Shown here: piece by piece, positions 1-64,000 of the stretch
Layout of the letters: the number at the start of each line of letters is the position of its first letter
Numbering within the stretch: the first letter of the stretch is position 1
Origin: Gymnothorax reevesii
Taxonomy: Eukaryota > Chordata > Actinopteri > Anguilliformes > Muraenidae
Assembly: GCA_029721435.1 (NCBI GenBank)
Contig: CM056588.1
Span: 37,403,430 to 37,467,429 of the forward strand
Direction of reading: 5' to 3'
DNA: 64,000 bases
Position numbers and translations under genes: made by a program
Notes under the pieces: model-generated
What the model was told of the DNA's origin: nothing
Databases searched by the model: none
The model's input: the letters and a program-made list of their open reading frames with translations, nothing else

Positions 1-1547
1 AAGTTCAACTGGGACAAAATGAACCGAGTAAGGGATGAATTAACACTACATTGCAGATTAAGAATACTTTATTACTGATTCCAGCTCTCCCCGGCGGAAA
101 TCATCTGCTGCCTCGCTATTCTTGCCATCTGAGCACCCCTGCAGTACAGCCGTACTGGAGGTCTGATGTTTTTCAAAATTTTGCTGGCTGTAAACAATTG
201 ATCTCATTAAATGGGTAGTTGAGGTGCCTCAGCAATGGGCTTAGTGATGCTCTGACCTGGTATAGAAACGTGTCCAATCAGGAAGGTCTCTCTGACAACT
301 ATGGTTTGACCTTGGTTGGAAGTTTGTTTGATTCCTCACTCAAACTCCTGATCAGGTGTGAATGAAAAATGTTTTGATCTTGAGATGTCTCCTTGTATAT
401 ATTTAAAAAGGCTTCTGCAAAGACTTCAGGCTTCTTTTACTGGTGTTATCATCTTCAGTTTCAATTTCCAGTGCAGAAAATCTTATGTATTAATTAAGAG
501 GCTAAAATCAACACTACAGCACTCATCTTCGGCTTGTATTGCATTTATTAGTTCCCATGGCGGAGAACATCACAGATTTGAGCGCCCTGTATTAGACGGC
601 TCCCTATTATAGGCACGACGTTCAGCTTCACTTCATTAGCGAGTCCAGTCTCAGTCATTTAATAGAATCCAGAGTGAATTCTCAGCCAAGACGAGGTGTT
701 GGCCTGGATGCGGCTTAGCGTGGAGTCAGACTGAGAAAGGGTGGCCAGCACTCTGAAGACTTAATCAAAGTGCAGATAAATTCCTGCATTCAAAAATAAT
801 GAGTAAATAAAAATTAGCAAAAGACTGAATACCATGCACGTATTGGTACAGCAAAGTGCTGCTCATGCACTTACAAGATACCATAGCATGTGCATGTTCA
901 CACGTGACATGTGTATGTATTGAAAAACATGCACTCGCATACATGCATGAGGGCCTCGCAGTCGAGCACCGCCGATCAAATGGACATACACTCACACAGA
1001 CATACACCCTCGTGCACACTCTCACACTGAGGTTCATGTGCACAGAGAAGTAACAAACCATGAAGGATCCACAATGTTCATTTCCCCATAAAACTTATTT
1101 AATGGGCCTTGTCATTAGCAAGAGTAAAAGGTCTGCGGCATACTTACAAGTGTAAGTTTGATGCCGTAGGCAGCACATTCACACACAGGGGATTTTACCC
1201 TCGAGCACAAAATTTCATGCTATGAATATGGTAAACAATGTGGCGTTTCATTCAAGAAATTTTACAAAACAATGGTCTGGCCCTACCAATAGGACAGAAG
1301 AAGAGCTAAAAGTAGACAAGAAAAGAGCATTAAAGTGCAGTCAGTAAGAATTAATAGCTCTTTCCAGTACCCTCCTCCATCAGCTGAGCACTTCCCATAT
1401 TTGGGAATGGAGAGGCAGACCTATGGATACTGACTGAAGTGGAATTCTGAATTTTAGTTTGTCACTAACCTGACTGAGAAATTCATTCGTTCCTTCTCTT
1501 TCTCTGGGCAGATGAATCACATCACCCCTCCTTGCTCTGCCACCAAC

Positions 1548-1818
1548 ATGTCCAGCTGAATTTCAGAGAAAAGTGTAAACAATGATGTACAAAATTTAGA
1601 CAGATTCCATTTCATGTCATGCTGTGGCCATAGAAACTTGGCATCCTGGATTTGAATACTTCACACATTAACACTTGTCGTTTCAGTGAAGCGCTATGAC
1701 CAGCAGACACAGAATATGTATGTGACTTTGTCTTATAATATGAAAAAAAGGTTTTTCTGGCTTTGAAAATACTTAAGGGAGAACTTAAGAGGAAAAAAAT
1801 AGAGTTTAAGGGGATAAA
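1548..1818 (+). repeat. Diverged duplicated segment, copy A
   Basis: Starts atgtccagctgaat and shares with copy B (2232-2525) the ordered blocks gatgtacaa, ggcatcct, cttcagtgaagc, cagaatatg and a following AAAAAA-rich stretch. Roughly 70% similar by eye. The family is unknown. Confidence 0.6.
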
Positions 1819-2231
1819 GCTTCTCTTTTGGCTGTGTCTTGGCCTGAAACACAAAACAACACCAAGTTTATCTTCAGTGACTCCAGCCTTTCTCCTTATT
1901 TTGGTCTAACTCAGTTCCGTAATTCTGCACTCAGCAGTTATTTTATGATTGTTATTTCAACCAAGCTCTCTTCCAATGAGTCCACAGGCTTGTAGATATT
2001 ATCATAACAAACTTACTCAGCTTTCATCTTTGTCTGCAGTTTCCATTTGCTGCCTGATATGCATGTATTTGGACAGCTCAGGAACGTGCAATTACAAGTG
2101 ACGTTTAACCCGATAAAACCTGAAGACCTATATACGGGTCTATCAAATGCAGCAGCTGTATTCAAACTTGTGGAACTTCATGCCTATTTTAAATTCTAGA
2201 GGAGATCCCAAGGCTTCCAACAATCCAAAAT

Positions 2232-2525
2232 ATGTCCAGCTGAATTACAGGAAGAGTGTGTAAAATGATGTACAAGATTTAGATATTTTCAACTGGATGT
2301 AGTGTTCTGGCTAAAAACATGGCATCCTAGATGTCAACATTTTGCTCAATATAAGTGTGATGTAACTTCAGTGAAGCACTGCGACCAACAGATACAGAAT
2401 ATGCGTGACACTGTCCTAAAATATGCAAAAAAAAAATGCTATTTCTGACTTCGAACTAACTGAAGGGGAAATTCAAAGGAAATGGGTTAAGGAGGGAAAA
2501 CCAGCAAAAAGTCTGAGTTTGAGGA
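2232..2525 (+). repeat. Diverged duplicated segment, copy B
   Basis: Second copy of the segment at 1548, about 690 bp downstream in the same orientation. Shorter similar strings (cccataaaacct, gagtttaagggg) recur at 20850-20940, so it may be a dispersed repeat rather than a local duplication. Confidence 0.55.
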
Positions 2526-4597
2526 GTGACAAGAGAAATGATGTTTGGACAAATTCACAACAAATCCTCCCACCCGGAGGTATTCTTCCTCCTGTACAAT
2601 CAGTTGGATTCCACAAAACTACTGCAAAACTTGTTTATGCGGTTGAGGATGGGAAGAATTATGGGCCATGCGGCGACACAAGATTACAGCAAACCTGATT
2701 CCTCTTCTCTCTGCATAAACACAAACTCATTCAATCAGTACCCCCTCCGCTCCCTCCAACTCTGTGTTCTTTGTCGAAAACCCCCTACGGTAAAATGGCA
2801 CCACCTAATGAGTCAAACCCAGTGCACAGTTAATAGCCTTCCGGAACTGTCTGTAATTCTGTCCACATCATCGCTAAATGTAGGCTGTACTTTCACTTTG
2901 GTTGGTTTAGCAGGGACGTGAAAGACGCAGTTGTCCAGTATGAATTATACACGCTCTATTAGTCATGATATTTTTCAGGAAGTTTTGTAAGCTGAAGTTT
3001 TCTGCTGCGTGGGAGAAATTTTTGTCCCCATTAGCTCACCCACAGTCAATCGATAGCTATGTTAATGGAACTATTTATACGAGGGTTTTTTTTGTCCTCA
3101 TCGGAGAGCGACTGTAAATTACGATGTTTATGAACAATGCCAGTGGAGACAAAGGGATTAGTGGACATGAGGTCAGAATATATTGAGATCGCTGTGAGTG
3201 AATGGACCCTTGTCCTGGCTGGCCTCAACAAAACCCTGTTTCCCATGTTCTGTCATCCCCCCTGTCCCACAGATATACTCTGCTTTCCCATAGTGCATCT
3301 GTAAATAACCTTAAATAAATTTATGAATCAAAAGCTTTAAAGAAACAACTCTAATCATACGCTAGCACAATTTAACCTCCAGTTACAAACCATCACACCC
3401 TGCAGTGTTTCACAAGGCGCTGCAGCTTGCGGCAGAGACAGACAGAGTAAACCTGGCTAATCAAACGGAGTTTGGACTCAAAACTTCCCTGGGTTTACCA
3501 TCATATTTACTGGAAAGAGAGGGGGCGGGCAGAACTGATGATGTCTGGCAGCTCAATAAAGCATTTATTAATTATCATCATACTACCTTGCATACAGAGA
3601 GAAGTATACAAACACTTATATATGGTTTATGAGCCTCTCTGTTCTCTACACACCCTGAATCTGTAGAGTGAAATGACAAGTATCTGTTGCATTGGTGTGA
3701 GAAAATATGGCTATCCCTCTGCTTGCGGCCAAGAGCCCAGTCCATTTATAGGATTCATTTCATGACATCCTTTGTTCTTCCGGTTGTTTTCCCAAAGGTA
3801 CAGTATCAGTGCCTTTCCTGTACTTCTGCAGTCATGGATTTGTTGCACCATAGTGTCTCCTGGACCAAAATCAATATTTTGTCCTCTGCTTGCTTGTGGT
3901 TTTAAAGTGCCTTATAAGAGTGGGCATTACATTATCTGGACTTGTGACTGGGGCTCCCAGAATCCAAATCTGCAGTGAAATTCCCGCCTCATCTTTTTGT
4001 GTTTGACAGGATCAGAATCGGGCTCTAGCTGCCCGACTAGATTAAGAAAGCAGTCAGGAAACAGTTAATCACAGCCGGAGTCATTTTCCCTGTTGACTAA
4101 TGTTCCAGAAGGGTAAGGGGTCATTGGATTGGTCGACATTGGTCCTGGAGAAAGAGTCTCACCCCTCTTGGATGCGATTCCCGCCAGAATTAGTCGGATG
4201 ACACTGACTCACATTCCTGTGATGAATGACATCAGCCTTTTGGAGAGAAAAATTCAATGAATAAAAAAAAAAAGTCAGAAAGCAGTATCAGGCTGGATAA
4301 AGCAACAACTGCCCTCTCTTTGCCCAGGCACAGGGCGACTATTTACAGAGAAACACACAACACATCTGTGAGAGCAAAACGAAAGTTTCATTTGGTCAAA
4401 TGAGTGAAAGAACCGCGTGCTCGGTTGGCTGTCAGATAGAAAAAAGAGCCTTTCAGACATCTCAAAATCTGGCTCATCGTTTGTAAATGCTACACAGGCC
4501 CTCTTGTTTCTGATGAAAGTGTCAGTTGAGTTCAGACCGGGTAACACGTCAGATAGACTAAGGCTGAATATATGCGACCAGCTGATCTCTCACTGTA

Positions 4598-4625
4598 ACT
4601 TTGTGTGTGTGTGTGTGCGTGTGTA
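4598..4625 (+). repeat. (TG)n array forming the acceptor tract of MYO1E exon 2
   Basis: ttgtgtgtgtgtgtgtgcgt followed by gtgtattcacag and the exon. A UG-rich acceptor of this kind is known elsewhere to bind splicing repressors and to weaken exon inclusion. Confidence 0.85.
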
Positions 4626-4632
4626 TTCACAG

Positions 4633-49530
<44,898 letters not shown>

Positions 49531-51725
49531 ACTTGCACTCCCACCTGCACACACCTGGGCACTGTAGCAACACTGAGAACTGCCAATGAGAAGAGCCCAG
49601 AGCTGCAGGGAGAGAAACTGAGTTTTACATTCCCACGAAGCACCTGAGTGCTGCGCTACCTGCTGCCCAGCTCCAGCGAGAATGAAGAGGCCCGACTGAA
49701 AGGATCAAGGAAGAGACTGAATGACTGTAGCTGAACGGCGATCCATTCGCCCTTCCCCTGAGCACTGAACAGAACTATTTATTATCATTATACTTCAGCT
49801 ACGTGTTTTTTTTTTATTATTTTATCATGTACATTTTATCCTCATCCTGAAAGATTGACTGAAAATTTATTTAGATTTTAACTTCAGATATAATTTTCAG
49901 TTGTGCTTATGGTTGCATCTGGTTTCTTTTGACTTTTCTGAAATAACTGTCTAAAGGTGTCATTTTCTTGATCATATACATTTTTTTTTTCTCTAGGATG
50001 AAGTATTTTCCTCTGATATTCCTTTTAAGAGCAGTGTTGACTTTGTGAAAAGCCATTATTTCTACAGATACAGTTATTCCACCAGTCAGTGTGGGTTTGT
50101 GTTTTACGCTGGTAATTTTACGTCAGCTGTCCCTTATGGACATCAAACCGGGCTAATTATGGTTCATATTCATGTTGAACTGATTGTCAAAACTTGCAAG
50201 TCTTTATTTTGACTGCTGGGTAAACTGTGTCAGCAAATTCAGGAGTCCCCCTTATGAAAATGTCTGGTTCACATCCCTAGTTTGAAGGAAACTGAATCAA
50301 AGTGGGAAAATTGTGAAATGCATCAAAAATGCTGATGATGACGAGGTGGGTGGGATATTTAATGTGCTCTCAATCAGCAGAATTAGAATGGGTTTGTGTG
50401 TTCAGTGAATTTGAGTAGAAGGTCAATTTGCCAAATTTGGTGAAGTTCTAGTCGTTCAAATGTTAACAAGGAAATAGGCCTATATTTTCCATGTCTAAGC
50501 ATGTATTATTTATAAAAATGACTGGTTTATTTCCTTTGCTGTCATGTTCATGTTGAAAGAAATCATCAAATGCATTTCCCAGTTCCTCTTTTAATGAGTC
50601 TCCAGCTGAGGTTCCATAGCTGTTGATCTGGCAGCAGAACCGCACATGGAATCTGTGCTGGGATGATACTTTTTTTTCCAAGTAAGCGACAAAGAATACC
50701 AAAGTACTCTGAACACCATTCCTGGGCTGTTTTAGTCACGTCAGATGAACCTGCGTGGCAAATTGCGAACCGTCTCAGATCAATTTGGCTCCTCGTGATT
50801 TAGTTGAATAACCTGAATATTTCATCCCTTTTTGTAGCCCAGCTGTTGCATTTTACCTCAATATGTTGAGAATAAGCTGGGAAGGGCAGAACCATTTCTG
50901 TTCTTTCTCAAATAAGTGTGAGGAAGCCCGTCACGATTTATCTCTGCGCCAGCAACGATCAAAAGCCCAGCTGCTGCGTAGATTCAGTCTCTTGCATACT
51001 TGTCTTCAGTAAATGGATGGGACAAAATGATATCAGACAGATACACCGGAGGAAAATGCTTCCACCGCATCTCATGCAGTGGATCTGTGAACGGTCTGTG
51101 AGATATATTTTTAAACATTCCTAATGCCAGTTCTTTTCGGTGTTGTCCCAACATAAACACTCTTACTACCTATTTGGAGCAATATAACAAACTGTACATT
51201 GAAAACATGAGTTTCACAAATTCAACGTAGTAATGCAACTATAGGGCTGAGTTTCATGAAGGAACCACAAGAAGTTACTTATCAAATTTAATGTGTAAAT
51301 ATGTGCGTTACTTGTTTTGCGAGAAGTGTAGAAAAAAAGACTGCTGTAACCAACCAACTGTGGGCTTCTGTTGGACCTCGACTGCCTGAAAGAAGTGAAT
51401 GACTGGGGAGTTACTAGATCCCAGCACAAACGATATACTGTAAAAATATCGACGGGCTAAATAAAAATCACAGGAGAACTGTTAGTATATAGACGATTAT
51501 TAAATTGCCTTTTAATGAAATGGCTGGTCCATGTTCAGAATAAGGACATTACCTGTAATTATTCCATGTATAAGTAGCCTGTATATAAATGCTTTCAAAA
51601 TATACACACATGAACTATGAGGTCATTTATTCTGTTGTTTTAGATTTTGAAAATTAGACTGGTACTTGGCCACTCCAGCAGTTGCGGTACTTCTGAAATA
51701 AAGTTTACATAAAATCTAACCTGCA
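49531..51725 (+). other. MYO1E: Probable MYO1E 3' untranslated region
   Basis: Non-coding, AT-rich sequence after the MYO1E stop. An AATAAA hexamer at 51697-51702 would place cleavage near 51720, and another AATAAA lies near 51460. An A-rich run follows at about 51769. The extent is inferred from the signals only. Confidence 0.45.
51697..51702 (+). terminator. Candidate polyadenylation signal of MYO1E
   Basis: AATAAA hexamer, the last clear one before the common interspersed repeat at 51.8 kb, followed within 40 bp by T-rich sequence. Transcript data would be needed to confirm its use. Confidence 0.4.
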
Positions 51726-54700
51726 CATTTGTCTTATTTTATTGACCAGACTGACAATGTGATGGATTTAAAAAAAAAAAAAAAAGATTTCATGCTTAGC
51801 CTATAAGGATGTCAAACATCCATCCATCCATCCATCCATCATCTATATCGGCTTCTACCTCAATAAGGTCGCAGGGGAGCTGGAGCCCATGCCAGCCGAC
51901 TCTGGGCGAAAGGCAGGGACCCACACTGGACAGCTTGCCAATCCATCCATCACACACCAATCACTCATAAGCACAGGCAACTTACAGTCTTTAATTAGCC
52001 TGACATGCACAGCTTTGGACTGTGGGGGGGAAACTAGAGTACCCAGAAGAAATCATGCAAACAGAGAGAATGCAAAGGCCACCTTGCTGCGAGGCAACAG
52101 TACCACCTACTGCACCCTGCATGTTAATCATTTGCTTAACCCCTTTCTGCAGATGTAGACGCTTCGTCTATGGAACTGCAAATTTAAGCACTCAGTTACT
52201 GTACTCGACCACCAAATAGGACCCCCGGATCAGTTCTTGAATATTCCCAAGCAAGCAGAGTTCGAACGCGGTTTTGAATATGGGGAAGTTCACTCCACTA
52301 CCTGTTTTACAAGAGTTGCATGAATTAAACTCCTCAGCTAAGCCTGATCGGCAAACTGGTCATTATCCTTGCCCATAGTATCGATCCAGCAGTTAAAAAA
52401 AAAAAAGATCTTTTGCGACAGAAAAAAATCGTCCTGTGTAGCAACCACTTCACAGTGAGCCAACGGTATTCCAATTAGTGGTTCAGAAAAATCAGTTTTC
52501 TGAAGCATAAAATTCAACATGGTATTGATTCTCTCACATTCTACTGTCAATTACAGTCATCTCTTTCAAAAAAAGGGAAGTTCCCTACCGTGGATTTACG
52601 TGTAGATTCGTTCATTGACAAATTCAGCGCTTCCTTATATCCACCCAAGTACTGGTGTTGATTGCCAATTACTCAATCATACACTCAGGCTTTTCTGCGT
52701 AACTGCACAGTTAGACTTCACACCCTCATGAAACATCCCCGGTAACAATGTATTGATTGGCTTGTTTCTTATCCAATTCCCGAGTGTTTAAACAGTTTCA
52801 CAGTAAGTGAAACATATTGATTGGACAAACACAGAGCACACAAGCCTATGCGTATCAGCATTCGCGGTTGTATCCTGTCTACGTTGTGCACATTACGCGC
52901 AGCGGAAATAGACGCAACTTATAGAAAAGAGACTTGCAAAACTGACCTTGAAGTGTTCAGTTACATTTACAGGATTTAAGAGAGATAAGGACATGGTCAA
53001 TGGGAATTATTTCAAATGAAAAAGGACTGGAGGGTTCCTTCTACTGGATACATCGGTCTCTGGAGAAGGGATTCAGGAAAAAGGTTAGGTTGCTACTTTT
53101 GGTTTTCGTTTTGGAATGTACACTGTTTTCAACAAAGTCAAATGCCGAGGTTTTTTTCCAGCTTTAAACGTGAACTGCCCATGCATTTGGGTGGACCCCC
53201 AGGGACATTCGTTGCACGGTTCTGTTGAATCCAGGGTAGCAATGTATTATTTTATCTTGCCTGAAAGTGGAATGTCTAATCTGTTAAGTAATATCCGAAT
53301 TCTGAAATATACCCGAGTTAGTGAGTCGTACTTGTTCCTTATAAGTGTTGAAATGAGTTTGTGAGCTTGGAAGTCGGAACTGCAGGTTTCATTGCAGAGT
53401 CAATGTCCTGACCGTTTAATCAGCAGTTTATTTAATGACTGTGTGCTGGCTTGGGGGACTTAGTTTAGAATTTTGTCCATTTTTCTTCTATTATGGAGAA
53501 ATGGCACTTTCTGGTGTTTGGAGAGGTTACTGGTGACCACTGATGTTCAGCTGGACTTACATTGATAAATTCTTGTTAAACTCAACCAGAAAATCATTAG
53601 TTCATATTAAATTTCATGCCTCAAAACTTTGTGTTAAATACATGATTATTTGATGATTTCACAGTGTACCATCTCAGACTTTGGGGAGACACTTGGATAG
53701 CTGTGTAATTTGGCTAATAGCATGTAGGTAATCTAGAATATAATGTTGAAGATGAATTCTACTTGTGGTCAAGGAGTTTATGATCTGAGAAATGTATAGA
53801 TTTAAGACCAGCAGTATTTCAATTCTCAGGATTTTTTTTTTTTTGCAATTTTAATGGTCAATTCTGATGAAGATTTTTTATGTTTTGCAGTCAATTTTCT
53901 CTACCAAAATCATGAAAATAAACTGAAATATGATGTAATTCTAAATGCTGTCTTTTCTGAGTAAGGCCACATTTTTCCTCATTATGAAGCTTAAATCTTG
54001 AATTATACAGCATTAAATTGGGTAACCCATAAATAGCCAAATTTGGCTTCTGCGCAAAGGGGTTAATCTTTAGTTACAAGGCCTTATTCCTGTACACTCC
54101 CCAACTGATCTGCCAAGCTAACATTAATGTTCAGTACAGATCAGAGGTGGCTAGTGAACTGGCGATAGGGGAAGCTCAAACCATCCCTTAAAAATAATGA
54201 ATGATTGAAAACAGGTCATGACCATTCATTTAAATTACCATTCCAGAAACTCCAAAAACTCAACATTAGGTGTGTTCAGTTTTCATTAATAAAGCATAGT
54301 GTGAGTTTTAGTGGCATATTTACGTTCCCCTGCTGTAGTCAAGTAATTATTCAACACACATGTAAGAGATTCTGGCGCGGAACTGAAGTCCTAATGCATG
54401 GAGGTTTATCAGTTTCATGTGCCTTACTGGTGATTTCACCACTAGTAATCGGCAACCGATTACAACTCCGGACTTCTCACGCCTTTATTTACTCAGGGGT
54501 TGGAAGCAATTCATGTGTTAAATGGAATAAGATAATTGGAACCAATGGAATTTCATAAAGCCGTTTTAAACGATTTCTCGGTTTGATAAATTCCATTTAA
54601 AAGGAGCCCAAGAATCTCTGACCATTCACACTTGAACTTTAGCTCTCTGTTACCTCATCAGCACAACAGGCATGACGAGACTAAGTGTAAACACAGCATT

Positions 54701-54784
54701 TCAAAAACAAAAATAAACCGCAAGTCATACAGTGCCGGACACAAGAAAAAGACTTGATGCAAGAATAAAAGAAGACAGGACATG
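51726..54784. other. Intergenic region between the convergent MYO1E and RNF111 genes
   Basis: After the interspersed repeat at 51.8-52.1 kb I see only AT-rich single-copy-looking sequence. No frame resembles cyclin B2, the gene found here in human. Confidence 0.5.
51805..52140. repeat. Common teleost interspersed repeat next to an (ATCC)n run
   Basis: After catccatccatccatccatc, the sequence aaggtcgcaggggagctgga, gacatgcacagctttggact and gtacccagaagaaatcatgc follows the order of a repeat I know from many fish genomes. Its superfamily is uncertain. Intergenic. Confidence 0.6.
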
Positions 54785-56331
54785 AGGAAGAGTTACCTAA
54801 CTTTATTAATATCTTTGAAACTAAGACAGCCCTTGGAAAAGCATCCGAGGGCCAATTAAGTCTATGAACGCATGGATTCCTGCCATAAGTACTGCATACC
54901 AACACTCCTTTCAAAATGACGGTTATTTTTTCTCTTAAAAATCAGCAAATCCGGAGCAGACACGCATCGCTGGGACGCGCTCTCATATTCACAAATCTCC
55001 CAACTCACGTCATCTCTCGCCTTCGGATGTGCAAGTATATGCAAGTTAGCTAGTCGAGAATAATATTAGTGTTAAGTTCTTCAGCACAACGAACAGACTC
55101 GTCGTGCAGTTATGAGGAGGAAGAGGAGAGATGGAGAGACAGTGATTTTATTGAGAAAAAAAAAAACAAACTGATGACCGCTGTCAGGTGGATCTACCAG
55201 ATTTTTTTTTTTTTTTTTGCCTCTGAGTAATCTGAACACAAGGCAAAGGCAGAGGAAAAGGGAGTTTAAAAAGAAAATGCAGGACACACACAGCTTCCAG
55301 TCAAAATGTTCACAGATTACAGATGAGATTACGGATGACACCAGGCCAGGCGTCTGGTCACCCAGGCCCCACCGCGCGAAGCCCGACAGATAGTGACAGC
55401 AGTCTGGTCACCCCGTAATCCGTCCATCACGAAACTCCACTCTCAATTCAAATAACTCATTAAAAAAAAACAACAACAATCAACACAGGACTGACATTCA
55501 TTTTTCTCTTCTGAAATACGTAATATGATAAGTGTGTAAAATAAGTAAACAACTCAAGTTGCAGGATGAACAAGTGGGTGTGCATATTCCGTGCTGATGC
55601 ATATTTTAAGTTTGTTTCCGATCGCTGGAAACCACAAGATGATGTGAAATGAGAGATACAGCAGCTTTACTATCCATTTAAAGGTTTTCCCCAATTAAGG
55701 AATGTCTTGATTAATATATATTTTAAAATCTTCATTATATCTAGATGATCACATTATCTGTACATAAACTAATCAAATACAATGACAGCTTAAATGAATC
55801 CTGCAGTTTTTAAAAAACGGAAGTTGATACTCGAACTCCAGTAAAGCAGGGCACTGTAGAATTTTTTTTTTTGTCTTAAAAAACACTTCCTAACAAGAGC
55901 AGTGACCCAAGCCTGCAAGTTGGTAGACCACACCAAGCCTGATGTGCGTGTGCAAACAAATGCATAAAAGGGAACCAAGCCAACCCAAAAAAAAAAACAA
56001 AAAAAAAAACACAAAATAAAATGAAACCAACGGAAAACAACTGACAAAGTAAAATGAAGGGCTTTATAAATACAATTATATTTAAAAAACTAAACTCTTT
56101 TCCCGAGTTTGCCATCCCTGGCAGTACTGGCACTGACAGCGAGCTCTCTGGGCCTCAACGCTCTTTTGCCTTTTTTTCGTTCGGTAAGTTTACCCCCCCG
56201 GTTACATTTTGAATCTGCACAGGTTAATCATGCCTTCTTTGGTTGACTGAAGTACTGAGGGGGATTGGAAAAGAAAGAGAATAAACAGAGAAATGAGAGG
56301 AGAATAGGAGAGGCGCACGGGGAGAACAGCA
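54785..56331 (-). other. RNF111: Possible RNF111 3' untranslated region
   Basis: AT-rich non-coding sequence after the RNF111 stop. A - strand AATAAA (TTTATT on +) at 54802-54807 and another near 55147 are candidate poly(A) signals. Several A or T runs lie at 55160-55220 and 55985-56010. The extent is inferred. Confidence 0.35.
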
Positions 56332-63519
<7,188 letters not shown>

Positions 63520-63659
63520 CTGCAGGGATGAGGGATGAAAATGGAGAGAGGAAAGGAGGAGACCAGAGGCAAAAGAGAGGGAGAAAAACAGAATTTCACA
63601 ACATGGCAAAGGGCTTTCCCTTCTGTTCCACATTCATCCATGTAGATACCAGCGCTTGT

Positions 63660-64000
63660 ATTGTGCTGCAAGGCAACGGCGCCAACCGCACGCTAACCCC
63701 ATATCTGTAAGGCTACAGTTCTAACTCAGAGCTAAACTACTAGCTGCAGTGCTGCAATACTAGACTGCTAACCCCATGCTAATCCTATGCTAACCCGATG
63801 TCAGTGCCATGCAGAATTATTGCAGCACAAATCCCAAAGCAACCCAACAACTGTACTGCACTGCAATACTACAGTGCTAACCCTATGCTCAAACCATGCT
63901 AATTCATAGTCTGTGCTATACTGCAACAGCACAGAGCTGAACCCATGCCAACCACATGACTGCGCTGTACTGTAACACCACAGTGCTAACCCCATGCTAA
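63660..64000. repeat. Degenerate tandem repeat with CTAACCCCATGCTAA motif
   Basis: Units such as cagtgctaaccccatgctaa and tactgcactgcaatactaca recur at about 60-70 bp spacing up to the window edge. Non-coding, in an RNF111 intron upstream of the HGHHIHVPQ exon. Confidence 0.65.

Larger units (their letters stand above)
1..4632. other. 5' flank or intron 1 of MYO1E, no supported exon
   Basis: No open frame here resembles a known protein. MYO1E exon 1 may encode only Met plus 5'UTR, so it could lie here unseen or outside the window. Contents include CA-rich imperfect repeats at about 980-1030 and the diverged duplication at 1548 and 2232. Confidence 0.5.

Overview
This is eukaryotic, vertebrate-type DNA, most likely from a ray-finned (teleost) fish. 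The reasons are exons of 76-202 bp with GT/AG introns, long (CA)n/(GT)n arrays, a tRNA-derived SINE family, several Tc1/mariner copies and short MITEs of kinds common in fish. I cannot name the species.

Two genes explain all the coding sequence I can support. From 4633 to 49530 on the + strand lies the gene for an unconventional long-tailed class I myosin, MYO1E (myosin-Ie; teleosts often keep paralogues, so myo1ea or myo1eb). I could join 27 coding exons in frame. They give residues 2-1106 of an expected 1106-residue protein: motor head with P-loop, switch I and switch II, one IQ motif, basic TH1 tail, proline-rich TH2 and a C-terminal SH3 domain ending at the stop codon. Only the initiator Met is missing. 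It must sit in an upstream exon that carries little more than ATG, which I could not place. From 63519 down to 56332 on the - strand lie the last six coding exons of RNF111 (Arkadia), an E3 ubiquitin ligase of TGF-beta/Nodal signalling. They include the NRG/TIER motif and a RING-H2 domain, and the 5' part of the gene continues past the right edge. The two genes converge, with stop codons 6.8 kb apart. In human the same pair is convergent on chromosome 15 with CCNB2 between them; I see no CCNB2 here.

Layout: 1-4632 is 5' or intron-1 sequence with a diverged 260-290 bp duplication. 4.6-7 kb holds exons 2-4, interrupted by a SINE. 7-15 kb is a large repeat-filled intron with a 160-bp tandem repeat and a full-length but broken Tc1 element. 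15-49.5 kb holds the other MYO1E exons, with introns carrying two further SINE copies (one split by a Tc1 insertion), two more Tc1 copies (18.1 and 34.4 kb), an L2-like LINE fragment, two TTAA-flanked elements, other MITEs, a degenerate trinucleotide tract and many microsatellites. 49.5-51.7 kb is the probable MYO1E 3'UTR; 51.7-54.8 kb is intergenic; 54.8-56.3 kb may be the RNF111 3'UTR. 56.3-64 kb is RNF111, with a 58-bp minisatellite, a decayed partial copy of one of its exons, a 160-bp composite CA array and a Tc1 relic in its introns.

The two proteins do not form a pathway: one is an actin motor at membranes and the other a nuclear ubiquitin ligase. I found no tRNA, rRNA or CRISPR, and nothing that amounts to an undescribed system. 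The more interesting observations are nested mobile elements, microsatellites acting as splice-acceptor tracts, the duplicated RNF111 exon, and a TTAA-flanked element with a 96-codon reading frame that I do not recognise.
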